Position numbers and translations under genes: made by a program | Part shown: positions 51,483-61,143 of the stretch, piece after piece | How the letters are laid out: every line of letters begins with the position of its first letter | Position numbering within the stretch: the first letter of the stretch is position 1 | Assembly (NCBI RefSeq): GCF_900107635.1 | Contig: NZ_FNRD01000004.1 | Location: 1 to 64,000 of the forward strand | Reading direction: 5' to 3' | Origin: Flavobacterium gillisiae | GTDB taxonomy: Bacteria > Bacteroidota > Bacteroidia > Flavobacteriales > Flavobacteriaceae | DNA length: 64,000 bases | Notes under the pieces: generated by a model | The model's input: only the letters and a program-made list of their open reading frames with translations | Database searches by the model: none | Told to the model about the DNA's origin: nothing

Positions 51483-52172
51483 TTGAAAATAATTTCGAAC
51501 AAAAACAATCTCCAAGTCTTACATGAAGACAACCATATTATTGTGGTGAACAAACGAGTAGGCGATATTGTACAAGGCGATAAAACGGGCGATAAACCTT
51601 TATCGGAAGTCGTTAAAGAATATCTCAAAGAAAAATACAACAAACCAGGAGAAGTTTTCCTTGGTGTGGTGCACCGTTTAGACAGACCCACAACTGGAAT
51701 TGTAGTTTTTGCCAGAACTAGCAAAGCGTTACCTCGCTTGAATGAGTTATTCAAAAACAGGGAAACTCAAAAAACGTATTGGGCAATTGTAAAAAACAAA
51801 CCCGCTAACGCTCAAGACAAACTGATTCATTTCATTAAAAGAAACGAAAAAAACAATACCTCAAAAGCACACATAAAAGAAGTTCCTGACAGTAAATTAG
51901 CGAGCTTGGATTATACCATTTTTAAGGAATTGAACAATTACTTTGCATTAGAAATCAATCTGCATACAGGAAGACACCATCAAATTAGAGCGCAACTTTC
52001 ATCCATAGGCTCTCCAATAAAAGGCGATTTAAAGTATGGTTTTGACCGAAGCAATCCGGACGGCGGTATCCATCTGCATGCCCGAAAATTAGTTTTTGTT
52101 CATCCAGTCTCTAAAGAAACACTCTCCATAATTGCTCCAGTACCGAATGAAGTAATCTGGAATGCACTATAA
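51483..52172 (+). CDS. RluA-family pseudouridine synthase
   Basis: This 229-residue RNA-modifying enzyme converts a uridine to pseudouridine. The core has EDNHIIVVNKRVGDIVQGDK, the catalytic Asp67 in VVHRLDRPTTGIVVFAR, and ALEINLHTGRHHQIRAQLSS. It lacks an S4 RNA-binding domain, as expected for its short length. No ATG fits the N-terminus, and the TTG at 51483 is the best start. The exact RNA target is unknown. It could belong to the RluC/RluD or YlyB-like group. Confidence 0.88.
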   Translation: MKIISNKNNLQVLHEDNHIIVVNKRVGDIVQGDKTGDKPLSEVVKEYLKEKYNKPGEVFLGVVHRLDRPTTGIVVFARTSKALPRLNELFKNRETQKTYWAIVKNKPANAQDKLIHFIKRNEKNNTSKAHIKEVPDSKLASLDYTIFKELNNYFALEINLHTGRHHQIRAQLSSIGSPIKGDLKYGFDRSNPDGGIHLHARKLVFVHPVSKETLSIIAPVPNEVIWNAL

Positions 52173-52245
52173 TTTTAGCATAATAAAAAAACATTATTAA
52201 AATTTAAGAATTAACTTGCATAGAAATTAATGACCCAAATTTATA

Positions 52246-53574
52246 ATGAGCTACAAAACTAATATAGAATATAGAAAAGAAACTCTAATAAAACTTCTTA
52301 ATACTATTATAATTCACGAAGATGAGATCATTAAAGCTTTATACGATGATTTTAAAAAGCCTGCTTTTGAAGCTGTACTAACAGAGACCAGCTATGTTAT
52401 TTCTGAATTAAAAGATACGATTAAGAACTTGAATAAATGGGCAAAGCCAAAAAGGGTTTTTCCATCACTGCTCAATTTTCCGTCTAAAGATTATATTTAC
52501 AAAGATCCTTATGGAAAGGTATTAATTATTGCTCCATGGAATTACCCGTTCCAATTGGCTCTTTGTCCTTTGGTTTCTGCAGTTGCTGCCGGAAATCAAG
52601 TAGTCATCAAACCTTCTGAATTAACACTTAATACATCTGCTATTATTGCTAAAATAATAGCAAAAACGTTCCATGTGAATCACGTTGAAGTTATTCAGGG
52701 TGGTGTGGATGTATCCAAAAATTTACTTTCGCAACGCTGGGATTATATCTTTTTTACCGGCAGCGTTCCCGTAGGGAAAATAGTTGCCCAAGCTGCAGCA
52801 GAACACCTTACTCCAGTAACATTGGAACTTGGTGGAAAAAATCCATGTATTATTGATGAAACTGCCAATTTGAAATTGGCTGCGAAAAGAATTGTTTGGG
52901 GAAAATTCATTAATGCGGGACAAACCTGTATTGCTCCAGATTATATCATGATTCAGAAAGACATGAAAAATAAGTTTATCGAATATATGAAAGAGGAAAT
53001 AACCGCTGCTTATGGTAATAAACCAGAAGAATCCCCTGATTATGCCAGAATTGTCAATGTTAAAAATTGGACTCGATTAACTGCAATGATTGACAACGAC
53101 AAAGTCATTTTTGGCGGTCAAACGAATGAATCCGATTGCTACATAGCGCCAACGCTTATTGATGAATCTGATATTGACAGTCTTATCATGAAGGACGAAA
53201 TATTTGGGCCTTTATTACCTATTCTTGAATATTCTAGTGGTGCTGACTTACACGCCGTGATTTCAAAATACGAGAAACCATTGTCACTATATATTTTTAC
53301 GGAGAATAAAACATTTGCAAGTGAAATTATTCAAAACTACTCTTTTGGAGGAGGCTGTATAAATGACACAGTAGTTCATTTTTCAAATAAACGTCTGCCT
53401 TTCGGAGGTGTAGGTCATAGTGGTATTGGTGCCTATCATGGGTCATTAAGTTTTGACACTTTTTCACATAAAAAATCAATTGTAAAAAAAGCAAACTGGT
53501 TGGATTTACCCATGCGATATGCACCTTATAAAGACAAACTAACTACAATCAAGAAATTACTGAAATGGATTTAA
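52246..53574 (+). CDS. Aldehyde dehydrogenase (class 3-like)
   Basis: This 442-residue enzyme oxidises an aldehyde with NAD(P). The motifs are IIAPWNYPFQLALCPLV, the nucleotide loop FTGSVPVGK, the general base Glu194 in LELGGKNP, and the catalytic nucleophile Cys228 in NAGQTCIAP. A membrane-type tail is absent. An in-frame TGA just upstream confirms the ATG at 52246. It overlaps the following nitroreductase gene by 10 bases. The substrate is unknown, but fatty or aromatic aldehydes are usual for this class. Confidence 0.9.
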   Translation: MSYKTNIEYRKETLIKLLNTIIIHEDEIIKALYDDFKKPAFEAVLTETSYVISELKDTIKNLNKWAKPKRVFPSLLNFPSKDYIYKDPYGKVLIIAPWNYPFQLALCPLVSAVAAGNQVVIKPSELTLNTSAIIAKIIAKTFHVNHVEVIQGGVDVSKNLLSQRWDYIFFTGSVPVGKIVAQAAAEHLTPVTLELGGKNPCIIDETANLKLAAKRIVWGKFINAGQTCIAPDYIMIQKDMKNKFIEYMKEEITAAYGNKPEESPDYARIVNVKNWTRLTAMIDNDKVIFGGQTNESDCYIAPTLIDESDIDSLIMKDEIFGPLLPILEYSSGADLHAVISKYEKPLSLYIFTENKTFASEIIQNYSFGGGCINDTVVHFSNKRLPFGGVGHSGIGAYHGSLSFDTFSHKKSIVKKANWLDLPMRYAPYKDKLTTIKKLLKWI

Positions 53575-54302
53575 TTAAAGAGAAATCAGTAAGCGAAGCT
53601 ATTCAATACAGACGCTCCGTGCGTGTCTTTAAAGCTGAAGCCCTTGATGATGAGAAAGTGAAAAAATGTATTCGTCTGGCTACTCTCGCCCCTACAAGCA
53701 GTAACATGCAACTCTGGGAATTCTACCAAATTACCTCAGTCGATGTGCTAGAAAAGCTCACGCAAGTAAGCTTTAATCAAAATGCAGCAAAAACTGCAAA
53801 GCAAATGGTTGTCGTAGTGGCTAGAAAAGATCTTTGGAGAAAAAGAGTACAATCTAATGTTGCTTTTTTAAAATCGCAGTACGGTGACAAATCAGCTGCT
53901 GACTATTCCAAAAGAGAAAAATTTGCCCTGAACTATTATCAGAAAATTGTTCCTACACTCTACTTTGATTTCATAGGAATCTTGGGTGCCCTAAAATTTC
54001 TTATTTTTCAAGTCATCGGAATATTTAAACCTATTTATAGACAAGCACGAAGAAGCGATATGCGAATAGTAGCTCAAAAAAGTGCTGCATTAGCCGCGCA
54101 AAACTTTATGATTAGTATGGCTGCCATAAATTATGATACCTGTCCTATGGAAGGTTTTGATTCGCTAAGAGTAAAAAAAATATTAAATTTACCAGCTGCA
54201 GCTGAAATAAATATGATTATCGGCTGTGGAATTCGGGAAGAATCTGGCGTTTATGGAGAACGCTTCCGCGTCCCCTTTGAAGAAGTCTATTTTAAATTAT
54301 AA
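53565..54302 (+). CDS. Nitroreductase-family flavoprotein
   Basis: This 245-residue flavoenzyme has the FMN-binding N-terminus RRSVRVFKAEALDDEKVKKC and ATLAPTSSNMQLWEFYQIT. It is longer than the plain 200-residue nitroreductases because of an insert near 120-160. The late part INMIIGCGIREESG closes the FMN site. It would reduce nitro, quinone or other acceptors with NAD(P)H. The 10-base overlap with the aldehyde dehydrogenase gene suggests that the two act in one detoxification route. Confidence 0.85.
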   Translation: MDLIKEKSVSEAIQYRRSVRVFKAEALDDEKVKKCIRLATLAPTSSNMQLWEFYQITSVDVLEKLTQVSFNQNAAKTAKQMVVVVARKDLWRKRVQSNVAFLKSQYGDKSAADYSKREKFALNYYQKIVPTLYFDFIGILGALKFLIFQVIGIFKPIYRQARRSDMRIVAQKSAALAAQNFMISMAAINYDTCPMEGFDSLRVKKILNLPAAAEINMIIGCGIREESGVYGERFRVPFEEVYFKL

Positions 54303-54344
54303 ACCAACTTTACTATTTTAAACTAATACATAACCAACAAAAAA

Positions 54345-55133
54345 ATGAATCTGAAACAAGACCGAATAGAAGAAATACTACGTAATGGATACCAGTTAGA
54401 TTTTGCAAATGTTTTTAACAAAGCATTTGAAAATTATAAAAAAATAGCCCTCTATGCAGGACTTATGATCTTTGTGTTTATGGTTATCTTGATGACAATA
54501 ATAGCAAGTGTGGGTATAAGTCTTTTCGGAATAGCTGCACTATCTCAGGAATCATTTCAAGAGTTAAGCCTAAATCTAAAAAACATTAGCGGAGTCTATC
54601 TGTTTATTTATATGGGAATATCGATTTTCTTTTCCTCTTTAATTAGTCCATTACAAGCCGGACTAATTAAAATGGCTTACTGCGCTGAAAGAGATGAGGA
54701 ATTTCACGTATCAACCGTTTTTAGTTACTATAATACAAAGCATTTCGTGCAAATTTTTCTTGCAACATTTCTAATTTTGATCTCGAGCCAAGGAATAGAA
54801 ACGGCCTTAAATTATAGCGGTATTATACTAGTAGGACCTATGATTTCTGTTGCTATATCTTTTTTTACAATACTAACTATTCCACTTATTATTTTCAGCG
54901 ACCTAAATGCAGTAGATGCGATAAAATATAGTTTTTCAATTGTATTAAAACAACCCCTAATCCTTCTTGGCCTCATACTTGTAGCAATTATTGGATCAAT
55001 GGTTGGATTTATTGGATGTTGTATTGGAGTATTTTTCACTCTTCCATTCATGTATTCCATGTACTATGCCATGTACAACGAAATTATCGGATTTGACAAT
55101 GAAGAAGAAATAGAGACATCTAATCTACTGTAA
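54345..55133 (+). CDS. Multi-pass membrane protein of unknown function
   Basis: This 262-residue protein has a cytoplasmic start (MNLKQDRIEEILRNGYQLD) and six or so hydrophobic segments. These include LYAGLMIFVFMVILMTIIASV, VYLFIYMGISIFF, LATFLILIS, MISVAISFFTILTIPLIIF and LILLGLILVAIIGSMV. I recognise no transport or enzyme motif. The acidic tail ends EEEIETSNLL. Similar proteins are common in Bacteroidota. A hairpin at 55142-55176 follows the gene. Confidence 0.68.
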   Translation: MNLKQDRIEEILRNGYQLDFANVFNKAFENYKKIALYAGLMIFVFMVILMTIIASVGISLFGIAALSQESFQELSLNLKNISGVYLFIYMGISIFFSSLISPLQAGLIKMAYCAERDEEFHVSTVFSYYNTKHFVQIFLATFLILISSQGIETALNYSGIILVGPMISVAISFFTILTIPLIIFSDLNAVDAIKYSFSIVLKQPLILLGLILVAIIGSMVGFIGCCIGVFFTLPFMYSMYYAMYNEIIGFDNEEEIETSNLL

Positions 55134-55141
55134 ATAATAGG

Positions 55142-55176
55142 AAACGCGATTTAATTTATTATAAGTAAATCGCGTT
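55142..55176 (+). terminator. Hairpin after the membrane protein gene
   Basis: AAACGCGATTTA pairs perfectly with TAAATCGCGTTT across 11 bases, followed by an AT-rich stretch. Confidence 0.72.
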
Positions 55177-55246
55177 TATATTATAAAAAAATCATTAAAT
55201 TACTAACCTACAAATTTCAATTTTACAATTCAAAAACATATTCTCT

Positions 55247-58200
55247 ATGGTACATTACTATAGCTTTTTTAATACGATTGTTTCAAACTATGGTTCCTTT
55301 TGTTGGTTCTCCGTACCAAAAGCATTAGTGTCATTTGCACGGGTAATTGAAATGACTATTTCGATTAAAACGCCTTTACTATGGGGATTTTTATTCGTTT
55401 TCATTGCCTTTTTTATTTTCACTCTTGTCAAATCAAAAAGAACATTAAAGAACACAATAATTGAAAAAAACAATGAAGAATATGTACGAAATAAAGAATA
55501 TCAACTCTATCTTCTCTTCTTAGGAGTTGCAAATATTATCGCTGAAATTAATTATGAAATTTTTAGTATAAGACCAAAAAGTTTATTTTTATTTAATATT
55601 GGCACAGCTATATTTTATTTAATTGTTTATGTAATTAGTACAAAATCATCTTACCTTTTTCGAAAAATACAACAAATATTCATCGTATTTTACTTCTTCT
55701 ATTTTTTACTAATATGTAGAAATTTACTTTTCACATCGACAGATGTCATACCTGTTCTATCTTTTATTGTAACTTTTTACTTTGCTTACACCATTTTTAA
55801 ACCGATACTAATATATTGGCTTTTTGTGGCGTCCGCTTTTTCATACATTGCTCTTGCTGCTTACTTTGAATTGTTGCCTATTAAAACAACTATAGCTCTA
55901 TTTAATTTTTCTCTAATTGTTTTCACCATAAATTTCATTCAGTATATTATATCACTAAATGTTAAAGACAAATTTCGTTTTTCAGATCAAATTATAAATA
56001 ACGGAAACTCTCTTATTCTTGTATGCAATAGAAAGGGGCAAGTTTTATTTTGTAGTGAAACGGTCACCACTATTTTAGGGTATTCAGTTAATGAGGTTAT
56101 GGGAATGTTGTTTTGGAAGGTCACTGAAGACCCTGAATTTACGGGAGAAAAATTTCATGATAGTGATTCTGTAGAAAGAGTCTTTGTAAGAAAACTAAAA
56201 TGTAAAAATGGAGAATATAAGCATATCGAATGGCATGATAAAAGATATGCTAAGGATTTAATTATTGGTATTGGTCATGATGTAACACAGCAAATAAAAA
56301 CACAAAAAAGATATGAAAACATTGTTGAATCAGCTCACGATATAATTTATGAGCTTGACCGTTTTGGTACTTATGTTTTTATAAATAAAAACACTGAAAT
56401 AGTCACCGGATATAGTCTAACAGAATTGTATAGCTTTAAATTTGACCGTTTACTCAAAGATAGTTTTCGACAAAAAGTGCTTGACTTCTATACTAATTCG
56501 ACAGCCGAAATGCATAGCTTCCCTAGTTTTGAATTTCCAATTATTACTAAAAATGGAGATGAAATATGGCTTTCCCAAAAAGTAACAATCAATCGAGATG
56601 AAAATAAAAAAATATCTGGTTATTCAGTAATTGCTAGAGATATAACCTTCCTAAAAACCATTGAAAAAGAAAAAAGTGAACGACAACTTAAAAATATAAA
56701 ATATAGTGCTGCTTTAAAAGTATTTACTTCAAAGAGTTATTCTAATAATGAAAGTTTAGACTCTAAATTAAAATCAATTTTGGAAATCACAGCTCATACA
56801 GTTAATGTTAGTCGCGCTAGTTATTGGAATTATTTTGAAAATAAATTGCGTTGCATGCAACTATATGATTATAAAACTAATGCATTTTCAAACAACCATG
56901 AACTAACTAAAATATCATCTCCAAAATATTTTTCAACGGTTGAAAATAAAATGCAAATTGTAGCTTCTGATGTCTATACAAATGATATTACTAAGGAATT
57001 ATGTATAGATTACATTCCTGAAAATAACATCATATCATTACTTGACACCCCCGTTTTTATTAATGGTGAATTAAAAGGAATTCTTTGCATTGAAGCTACT
57101 GAAGACGCGAAGCAATGGGATAATGAAGATATCAATTTCTCACGATCTGTTTCTGATATTATTGCAATAGCATTTGAGTCTAAAATGAGATTGGACATCG
57201 AAAACAGATTGACTTATAAAAGTGAGTTACTGGCAGCGATGACCCAATGCACAGAAAAGTTTTTAAATAGTAAAGATATTTCCGATATTTTTTCTGATGT
57301 ATTGATTATTATGGGGAATGCTACTAAATCGCATCGTGCCTATTACTATGAAAACGATCCTTCTACTAATTTAATTAGCCAGAAATACAGATGGATAATG
57401 AACAATACGACATTAACCGAAAATAACCCAAAACTTCAAAATATACCGTATGATTACTTCGAAGAATTAATTGAACCGATATTAAACAATAAAATTTACG
57501 AGGCGACCGTATCCAAAATTAAAAATGAATCGTTAAAAAATAAGTTGACTAATGTAGATGTAATTTCATTGATCCTTTTCCCAATTTTCATAAAAAATAA
57601 ATTTCATGGCTTTTTAGGATTTGATGATACCTCTGAAGAAAAGAAATGGACTGAAGACGAAGTTAATATTCTGCAAACATTAGCCAGAAACGTCGCCTCA
57701 TCTATCGAACATATCGCCGGAGAAACAGCAATTTACGAAAGTGAAGAAAAATTCCGTTTGTTAGCCAATAATATCCCAGGCGCTGTTTATCTTTCGGATA
57801 ATGATGAAAAATTTACCAAAATATATCTCAATGATGAGATTAAAAAGTTAACAGGCTATGATAAAATCGAATTCTTGGAAAAAAGAATTTTTTATATCGA
57901 CCTGATTCACCCTGAAGATTATGATAGAGTACTTGGTGAATCTAGAGAGAAGTTATCCAAATCTGAACCTTTCCATTTCACGTACCGCATCTTAAATAAA
58001 GCTGGTGAAATCGTTTGGGTAGAAGAGTTTGGTGATGCTGTAATCAACAATGGCAAAATCACTTATATTGAAGGTATAATGCTGGATATCACTAAAAGAA
58101 GAATGACGGAAGATGCCATAAAAGGGCTTGAATATGCTGAAGCGGCCAATAAAGCCAAATCAGAGTTTCTGGCTAATATGAGCCATGAAATCAGAACTCC

Positions 58201-59299
58201 TTTAAATGGAATCATTGGATTTACTGATCTATTGATGAAAACTAAGCTTGAAGAAGTCCAGGAAAAACATATGATTACCGTTAATCAATCCGCTCATTCC
58301 TTATTGGGAATTGTAAATGACATCCTCGATTTTTCTAAAATTGAAGCGGGTAAACTTGATTTGCACGTCGAAAAACACAAAATTGAAGACCTTTTAAACC
58401 AAATTATTGATTTAATCCATTATGAGTCAAACCAAAAGAAGCTTCAACTAGACCTTTTAGTAGCGCCAGAAATACCTGCTTATTTTTGGGTAGATAGCAT
58501 TAGGTTAAAACAAATCCTAATTAATCTTTTAGCTAATGCCGTGAAATTCACAGAAAAAGGATTTGTAAAACTGGATATTTCACTAATCAACGGTACTAAT
58601 TCTAAAAGCAACATCCGTTTTTCCGTACTTGATACCGGGATTGGAATTTTAAAGGAAAATCAAAAGAAAATATTTAAAGCTTTCTCTCAAGAAGATAGCT
58701 CCACAACTAAAAAATTTGGCGGTACTGGTTTAGGTCTGACAATTTCAAACAAATTACTAGGACTAATGGATAGCCGCTTGCAACTTAGTAGCGAACTTGG
58801 AAGTGGTAGTACCTTTTATTTCGATTTGGATTTACAAACAACTAATGAGCCAGAAGTAGAAACTATACTTATCAGCGATAAAGAAGTTGTTGACCGTTTT
58901 GCTTTTCAAACTGATGCTCGATTAGAAGCATTAAAAATAATGCTCGTTGAGGACAATAAAATTAATATGTTATTGCTCAAAACAATTATTAAAAATGTAC
59001 TTCCCAAAGCCGTTATTCATGAAATCCCAAATGGATTAGAAGCTGTAAATGAGTTTGAAAATATCTTACCTGATATCATATTTATGGATATACAGATGCC
59101 AATAATGAATGGATATGAAGCTACAATAGAAATAAGAAAATTAAAATTAGGCGCATCAGTTCCAATAATAGCGATAACAGCGGGCACAGGAGCAGAAGTA
59201 AATGACAAGTGTATTGCGGCAGGGATGAATGATTATATTTCAAAACCTATTATAAAGCGGGTGATAGAAGACACTTTATTGAAGTGGACCACTTCGTAG
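55247..59299 (+). CDS. Hybrid sensor histidine kinase / response regulator with PAS and GAF domains
   Basis: This 1350-residue protein has an N-terminal membrane part (about 45-235, roughly seven hydrophobic segments). Two PAS domains (about 250-350 and 355-470) follow, then two GAF-like domains (about 485-650 and 660-820) and a third PAS (830-950). The kinase core has the phospho-acceptor His980 in ANMSHEIRTPLNG and the ATPase motifs ILINLLANAVKF and GTGLGLTISN. A receiver domain at the C-terminus has Asp1281 in DIIFMDIQMPIMNGYEA. Phosphate would pass from His to the internal Asp and then to an unknown phosphotransfer partner. A downstream ATG at 55352 is an alternative start. No partner gene is adjacent. 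Confidence 0.88.
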   Translation: MVHYYSFFNTIVSNYGSFCWFSVPKALVSFARVIEMTISIKTPLLWGFLFVFIAFFIFTLVKSKRTLKNTIIEKNNEEYVRNKEYQLYLLFLGVANIIAEINYEIFSIRPKSLFLFNIGTAIFYLIVYVISTKSSYLFRKIQQIFIVFYFFYFLLICRNLLFTSTDVIPVLSFIVTFYFAYTIFKPILIYWLFVASAFSYIALAAYFELLPIKTTIALFNFSLIVFTINFIQYIISLNVKDKFRFSDQIINNGNSLILVCNRKGQVLFCSETVTTILGYSVNEVMGMLFWKVTEDPEFTGEKFHDSDSVERVFVRKLKCKNGEYKHIEWHDKRYAKDLIIGIGHDVTQQIKTQKRYENIVESAHDIIYELDRFGTYVFINKNTEIVTGYSLTELYSFKFDRLLKDSFRQKVLDFYTNSTAEMHSFPSFEFPIITKNGDEIWLSQKVTINRDENKKISGYSVIARDITFLKTIEKEKSERQLKNIKYSAALKVFTSKSYSNNESLDSKLKSILEITAHTVNVSRASYWNYFENKLRCMQLYDYKTNAFSNNHELTKISSPKYFSTVENKMQIVASDVYTNDITKELCIDYIPENNIISLLDTPVFINGELKGILCIEATEDAKQWDNEDINFSRSVSDIIAIAFESKMRLDIENRLTYKSELLAAMTQCTEKFLNSKDISDIFSDVLIIMGNATKSHRAYYYENDPSTNLISQKYRWIMNNTTLTENNPKLQNIPYDYFEELIEPILNNKIYEATVSKIKNESLKNKLTNVDVISLILFPIFIKNKFHGFLGFDDTSEEKKWTEDEVNILQTLARNVASSIEHIAGETAIYESEEKFRLLANNIPGAVYLSDNDEKFTKIYLNDEIKKLTGYDKIEFLEKRIFYIDLIHPEDYDRVLGESREKLSKSEPFHFTYRILNKAGEIVWVEEFGDAVINNGKITYIEGIMLDITKRRMTEDAIKGLEYAEAANKAKSEFLANMSHEIRTPLNGIIGFTDLLMKTKLEEVQEKHMITVNQSAHSLLGIVNDILDFSKIEAGKLDLHVEKHKIEDLLNQIIDLIHYESNQKKLQLDLLVAPEIPAYFWVDSIRLKQILINLLANAVKFTEKGFVKLDISLINGTNSKSNIRFSVLDTGIGILKENQKKIFKAFSQEDSSTTKKFGGTGLGLTISNKLLGLMDSRLQLSSELGSGSTFYFDLDLQTTNEPEVETILISDKEVVDRFAFQTDARLEALKIMLVEDNKINMLLLKTIIKNVLPKAVIHEIPNGLEAVNEFENILPDIIFMDIQMPIMNGYEATIEIRKLKLGASVPIIAITAGTGAEVNDKCIAAGMNDYISKPIIKRVIEDTLLKWTTS

Positions 59300-59335
59300 A
59301 ATCACAAAAAGTTTATTTTTAATTAAAAAATTATA

Positions 59336-59343
59336 TATCTTCG
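59336..59343 (+). promoter_or_regulatory. Possible -7 box of the metallopeptidase gene
   Basis: TATCTTCG is close to TAnnTTTG and lies 39 bases before the ATG at 59383. A -33 TTG is not seen. Confidence 0.35.
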
Positions 59344-59382
59344 ATACTATTTTATAAAAAAAGTATCAAAAATTGAAATCAT

Positions 59383-60243
59383 ATGAAGTGGAAAGGACGT
59401 AGACAAAGTGACAATGTAGAAGATAGAAGAGGTATGTCTTCTGGTGGAAAGACAGTTGTAGGAGGAGGGATTATAGGGATTATAATACTATTGATAAATG
59501 TTTTTGGAGGTGAAAATGCCCAAATGCTTACACCAGTTTTAGAACAAATGAATCAAGGACAAAGTGCTCCTACAGAACAACGAGATCTAACTGCAAAAGA
59601 ACTGGAAGAGCAAGCCTTTGTAGAAACAGTACTCGCAGATAATGAAGATGTTTGGACTAAAATTTTCAATGAAAATAATTTGAATTACAAAAAACCAAAT
59701 ATTGTATTATTCATCGGTGGAGTTGAAACTGGCTGCGGTAATGCAACCTCAGATTCAGGCCCTTTCTATTGTCCTGCAGATCAAAAGGTATATATGGATT
59801 TAGCTTTTTTCGAAGAATTGAAAACTCGTTTTGGAGCTAAGGGTGGAGATTTTGCTACTGCTTATGTTATTGCACATGAAATAGGGCATCACGTTCAAAC
59901 TTTATTAGGAACATCGAGTAAAATGCGTCAGTTGCAACAAGGTAAAAGTAAGGCTGAAGCCAATAAACTATCTGTGGCATTGGAATTACAAGCTGACTTT
60001 TATGCAGGAGTTTGGACACATTACAACCAAAAAATGAATGACATACTGGAAGATGGAGATCTTGAGGAAGCATTAAGTGCTGCACATGCCGTAGGCGATG
60101 ATGCTATTCAATCTAAAATGCAGGGACACATTGTACCGGAATCCTTTACACATGGTACTTCTGAGCAACGTAAATATTGGTTTATGAAGGGATATAAAAC
60201 AGGAGATATCAAACAAGGAAATACTTTTGACGAGATAAGATAA
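59383..60243 (+). CDS. YpfJ-family zinc metallopeptidase
   Basis: This 286-residue protein begins MKWKGRRQSDNVEDRRG, the family signature. A glycine-rich membrane segment follows (about 22-43, VVGGGIIGIIILLINVFGG). The zinc site is HEIGH (His165 to His169) in VIAHEIGHHVQ, with a third ligand expected in the LELQADFYAGVW helix. Two cysteines (GCGNATSDSGPFYC) lie before the active site. It is probably anchored in the inner membrane with its active domain outside the cytoplasm. Its substrates are not known. Confidence 0.88.
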   Translation: MKWKGRRQSDNVEDRRGMSSGGKTVVGGGIIGIIILLINVFGGENAQMLTPVLEQMNQGQSAPTEQRDLTAKELEEQAFVETVLADNEDVWTKIFNENNLNYKKPNIVLFIGGVETGCGNATSDSGPFYCPADQKVYMDLAFFEELKTRFGAKGGDFATAYVIAHEIGHHVQTLLGTSSKMRQLQQGKSKAEANKLSVALELQADFYAGVWTHYNQKMNDILEDGDLEEALSAAHAVGDDAIQSKMQGHIVPESFTHGTSEQRKYWFMKGYKTGDIKQGNTFDEIR

Positions 60244-60265
60244 AAATAAAGACACTAGAATTATT

Positions 60266-60296
60266 AAAAATCGGGACTCACTCCCGATTTTTTTTG
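60266..60296 (+). terminator. Terminator after the metallopeptidase gene
   Basis: AAAAATCGGGA and TCCCGATTTTT pair perfectly around a 5-base loop and end in a T tract. Confidence 0.9.
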
Positions 60297-60471
60297 TTTT
60301 AAACTACTTCATAGAATGATAACAAATTTCCTTTAAAGCAAAAAAATATATTATTTAAAATACCATTCATCGACACTTTCCATACAGTCGTCTCAATAAA
60401 AATACCTATTGACTTATAAAAATCATTGCATTCGTTTATATCGATAACTTTATATCAAATAAGTAAACGAT

Positions 60472-60855
60472 ATGAAAAACACAAATCAACTAGGATTATG
60501 GATGGATGACTCTGTTGCCTATTTAATACAGTTTACCACAAAACCTTTTACAATTCAAACAATTGTGCGTGAGTTCCAAACAGAAGAAAAAAAATCAAAC
60601 CCTTTAAAAAGAATTTTATTACTAAGTCGTTATAAAGACACCGGTTTAAACAAACATTATAATAAAATTGGTAAGGAGCTGTTAAAATATGAGAAAATAA
60701 TCCTCTTTGGCCCTTCTACCTCTAAACTTGATTTTTTTGACTTTTTAAGTGAAGATGAACGTTTTTTGAAATTAAAAATACAAATCAAGGATGCTGATAA
60801 AATGAATGTAAATCAACAACATGAGTTTATAAAAGAATACTTTGAACAACATTAA
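60472..60855 (+). CDS. Small protein of unknown function, possibly eRF1-like
   Basis: This 127-residue protein starts TNQLGLWMDDSVAYLIQF and has a basic middle. Its C-terminal half has IILFGPSTSKLDFFDFL and ends with a helix, VNQQHEFIKEYFEQH. There is no signal or membrane segment. The arrangement reminds me of baeRF/eRF1-like proteins, in which a GP-containing strand precedes a helix, but the likeness is too weak to call. Related short proteins are found in other Bacteroidota. It is a single gene. Confidence 0.6.
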   Translation: MKNTNQLGLWMDDSVAYLIQFTTKPFTIQTIVREFQTEEKKSNPLKRILLLSRYKDTGLNKHYNKIGKELLKYEKIILFGPSTSKLDFFDFLSEDERFLKLKIQIKDADKMNVNQQHEFIKEYFEQH

Positions 60856-61119
60856 CATTCTTACATTACAATAATATATCATAGCTTAATAAGAGTCCAA
60901 AATCAATTGTTATAAACTACTTTAATAATTACATTCTCGATAAAGTTATACTATCAATAACTTCGGTATTTGATTTGGCATGACCATTCTCCTCCTTGCC
61001 TTTCCTTTATTAGATTGAAATGAAATCAATTTTATATTTCAACAAAGTGAAACAATCAAACCAGATAGGAAAAATTAGCAGTATCTTCGCGCCAACTTAA
61101 AGAAGTACTCTAAATAATA

Positions 61120-61138
61120 GTGTTTACTTCCTAAACAC
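61120..61138 (+). promoter_or_regulatory. Hairpin just before the rhlE-like start codon
   Basis: GTGTTTA (61120-61126) pairs perfectly with TAAACAC (61132-61138) around the loop cttcc. It ends only five bases before the ATG at 61144, so it could mask the ribosome landing site. A -7-like TATCTTCG lies at 61082-61089. Confidence 0.5.
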
Positions 61139-61143
61139 AATTT

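Noticed and set aside
52230..52262. Alternative short frame before the aldehyde dehydrogenase
   Set aside because: It stops after ten codons, and an in-frame TGA before 52246 rules out an extension of the enzyme.
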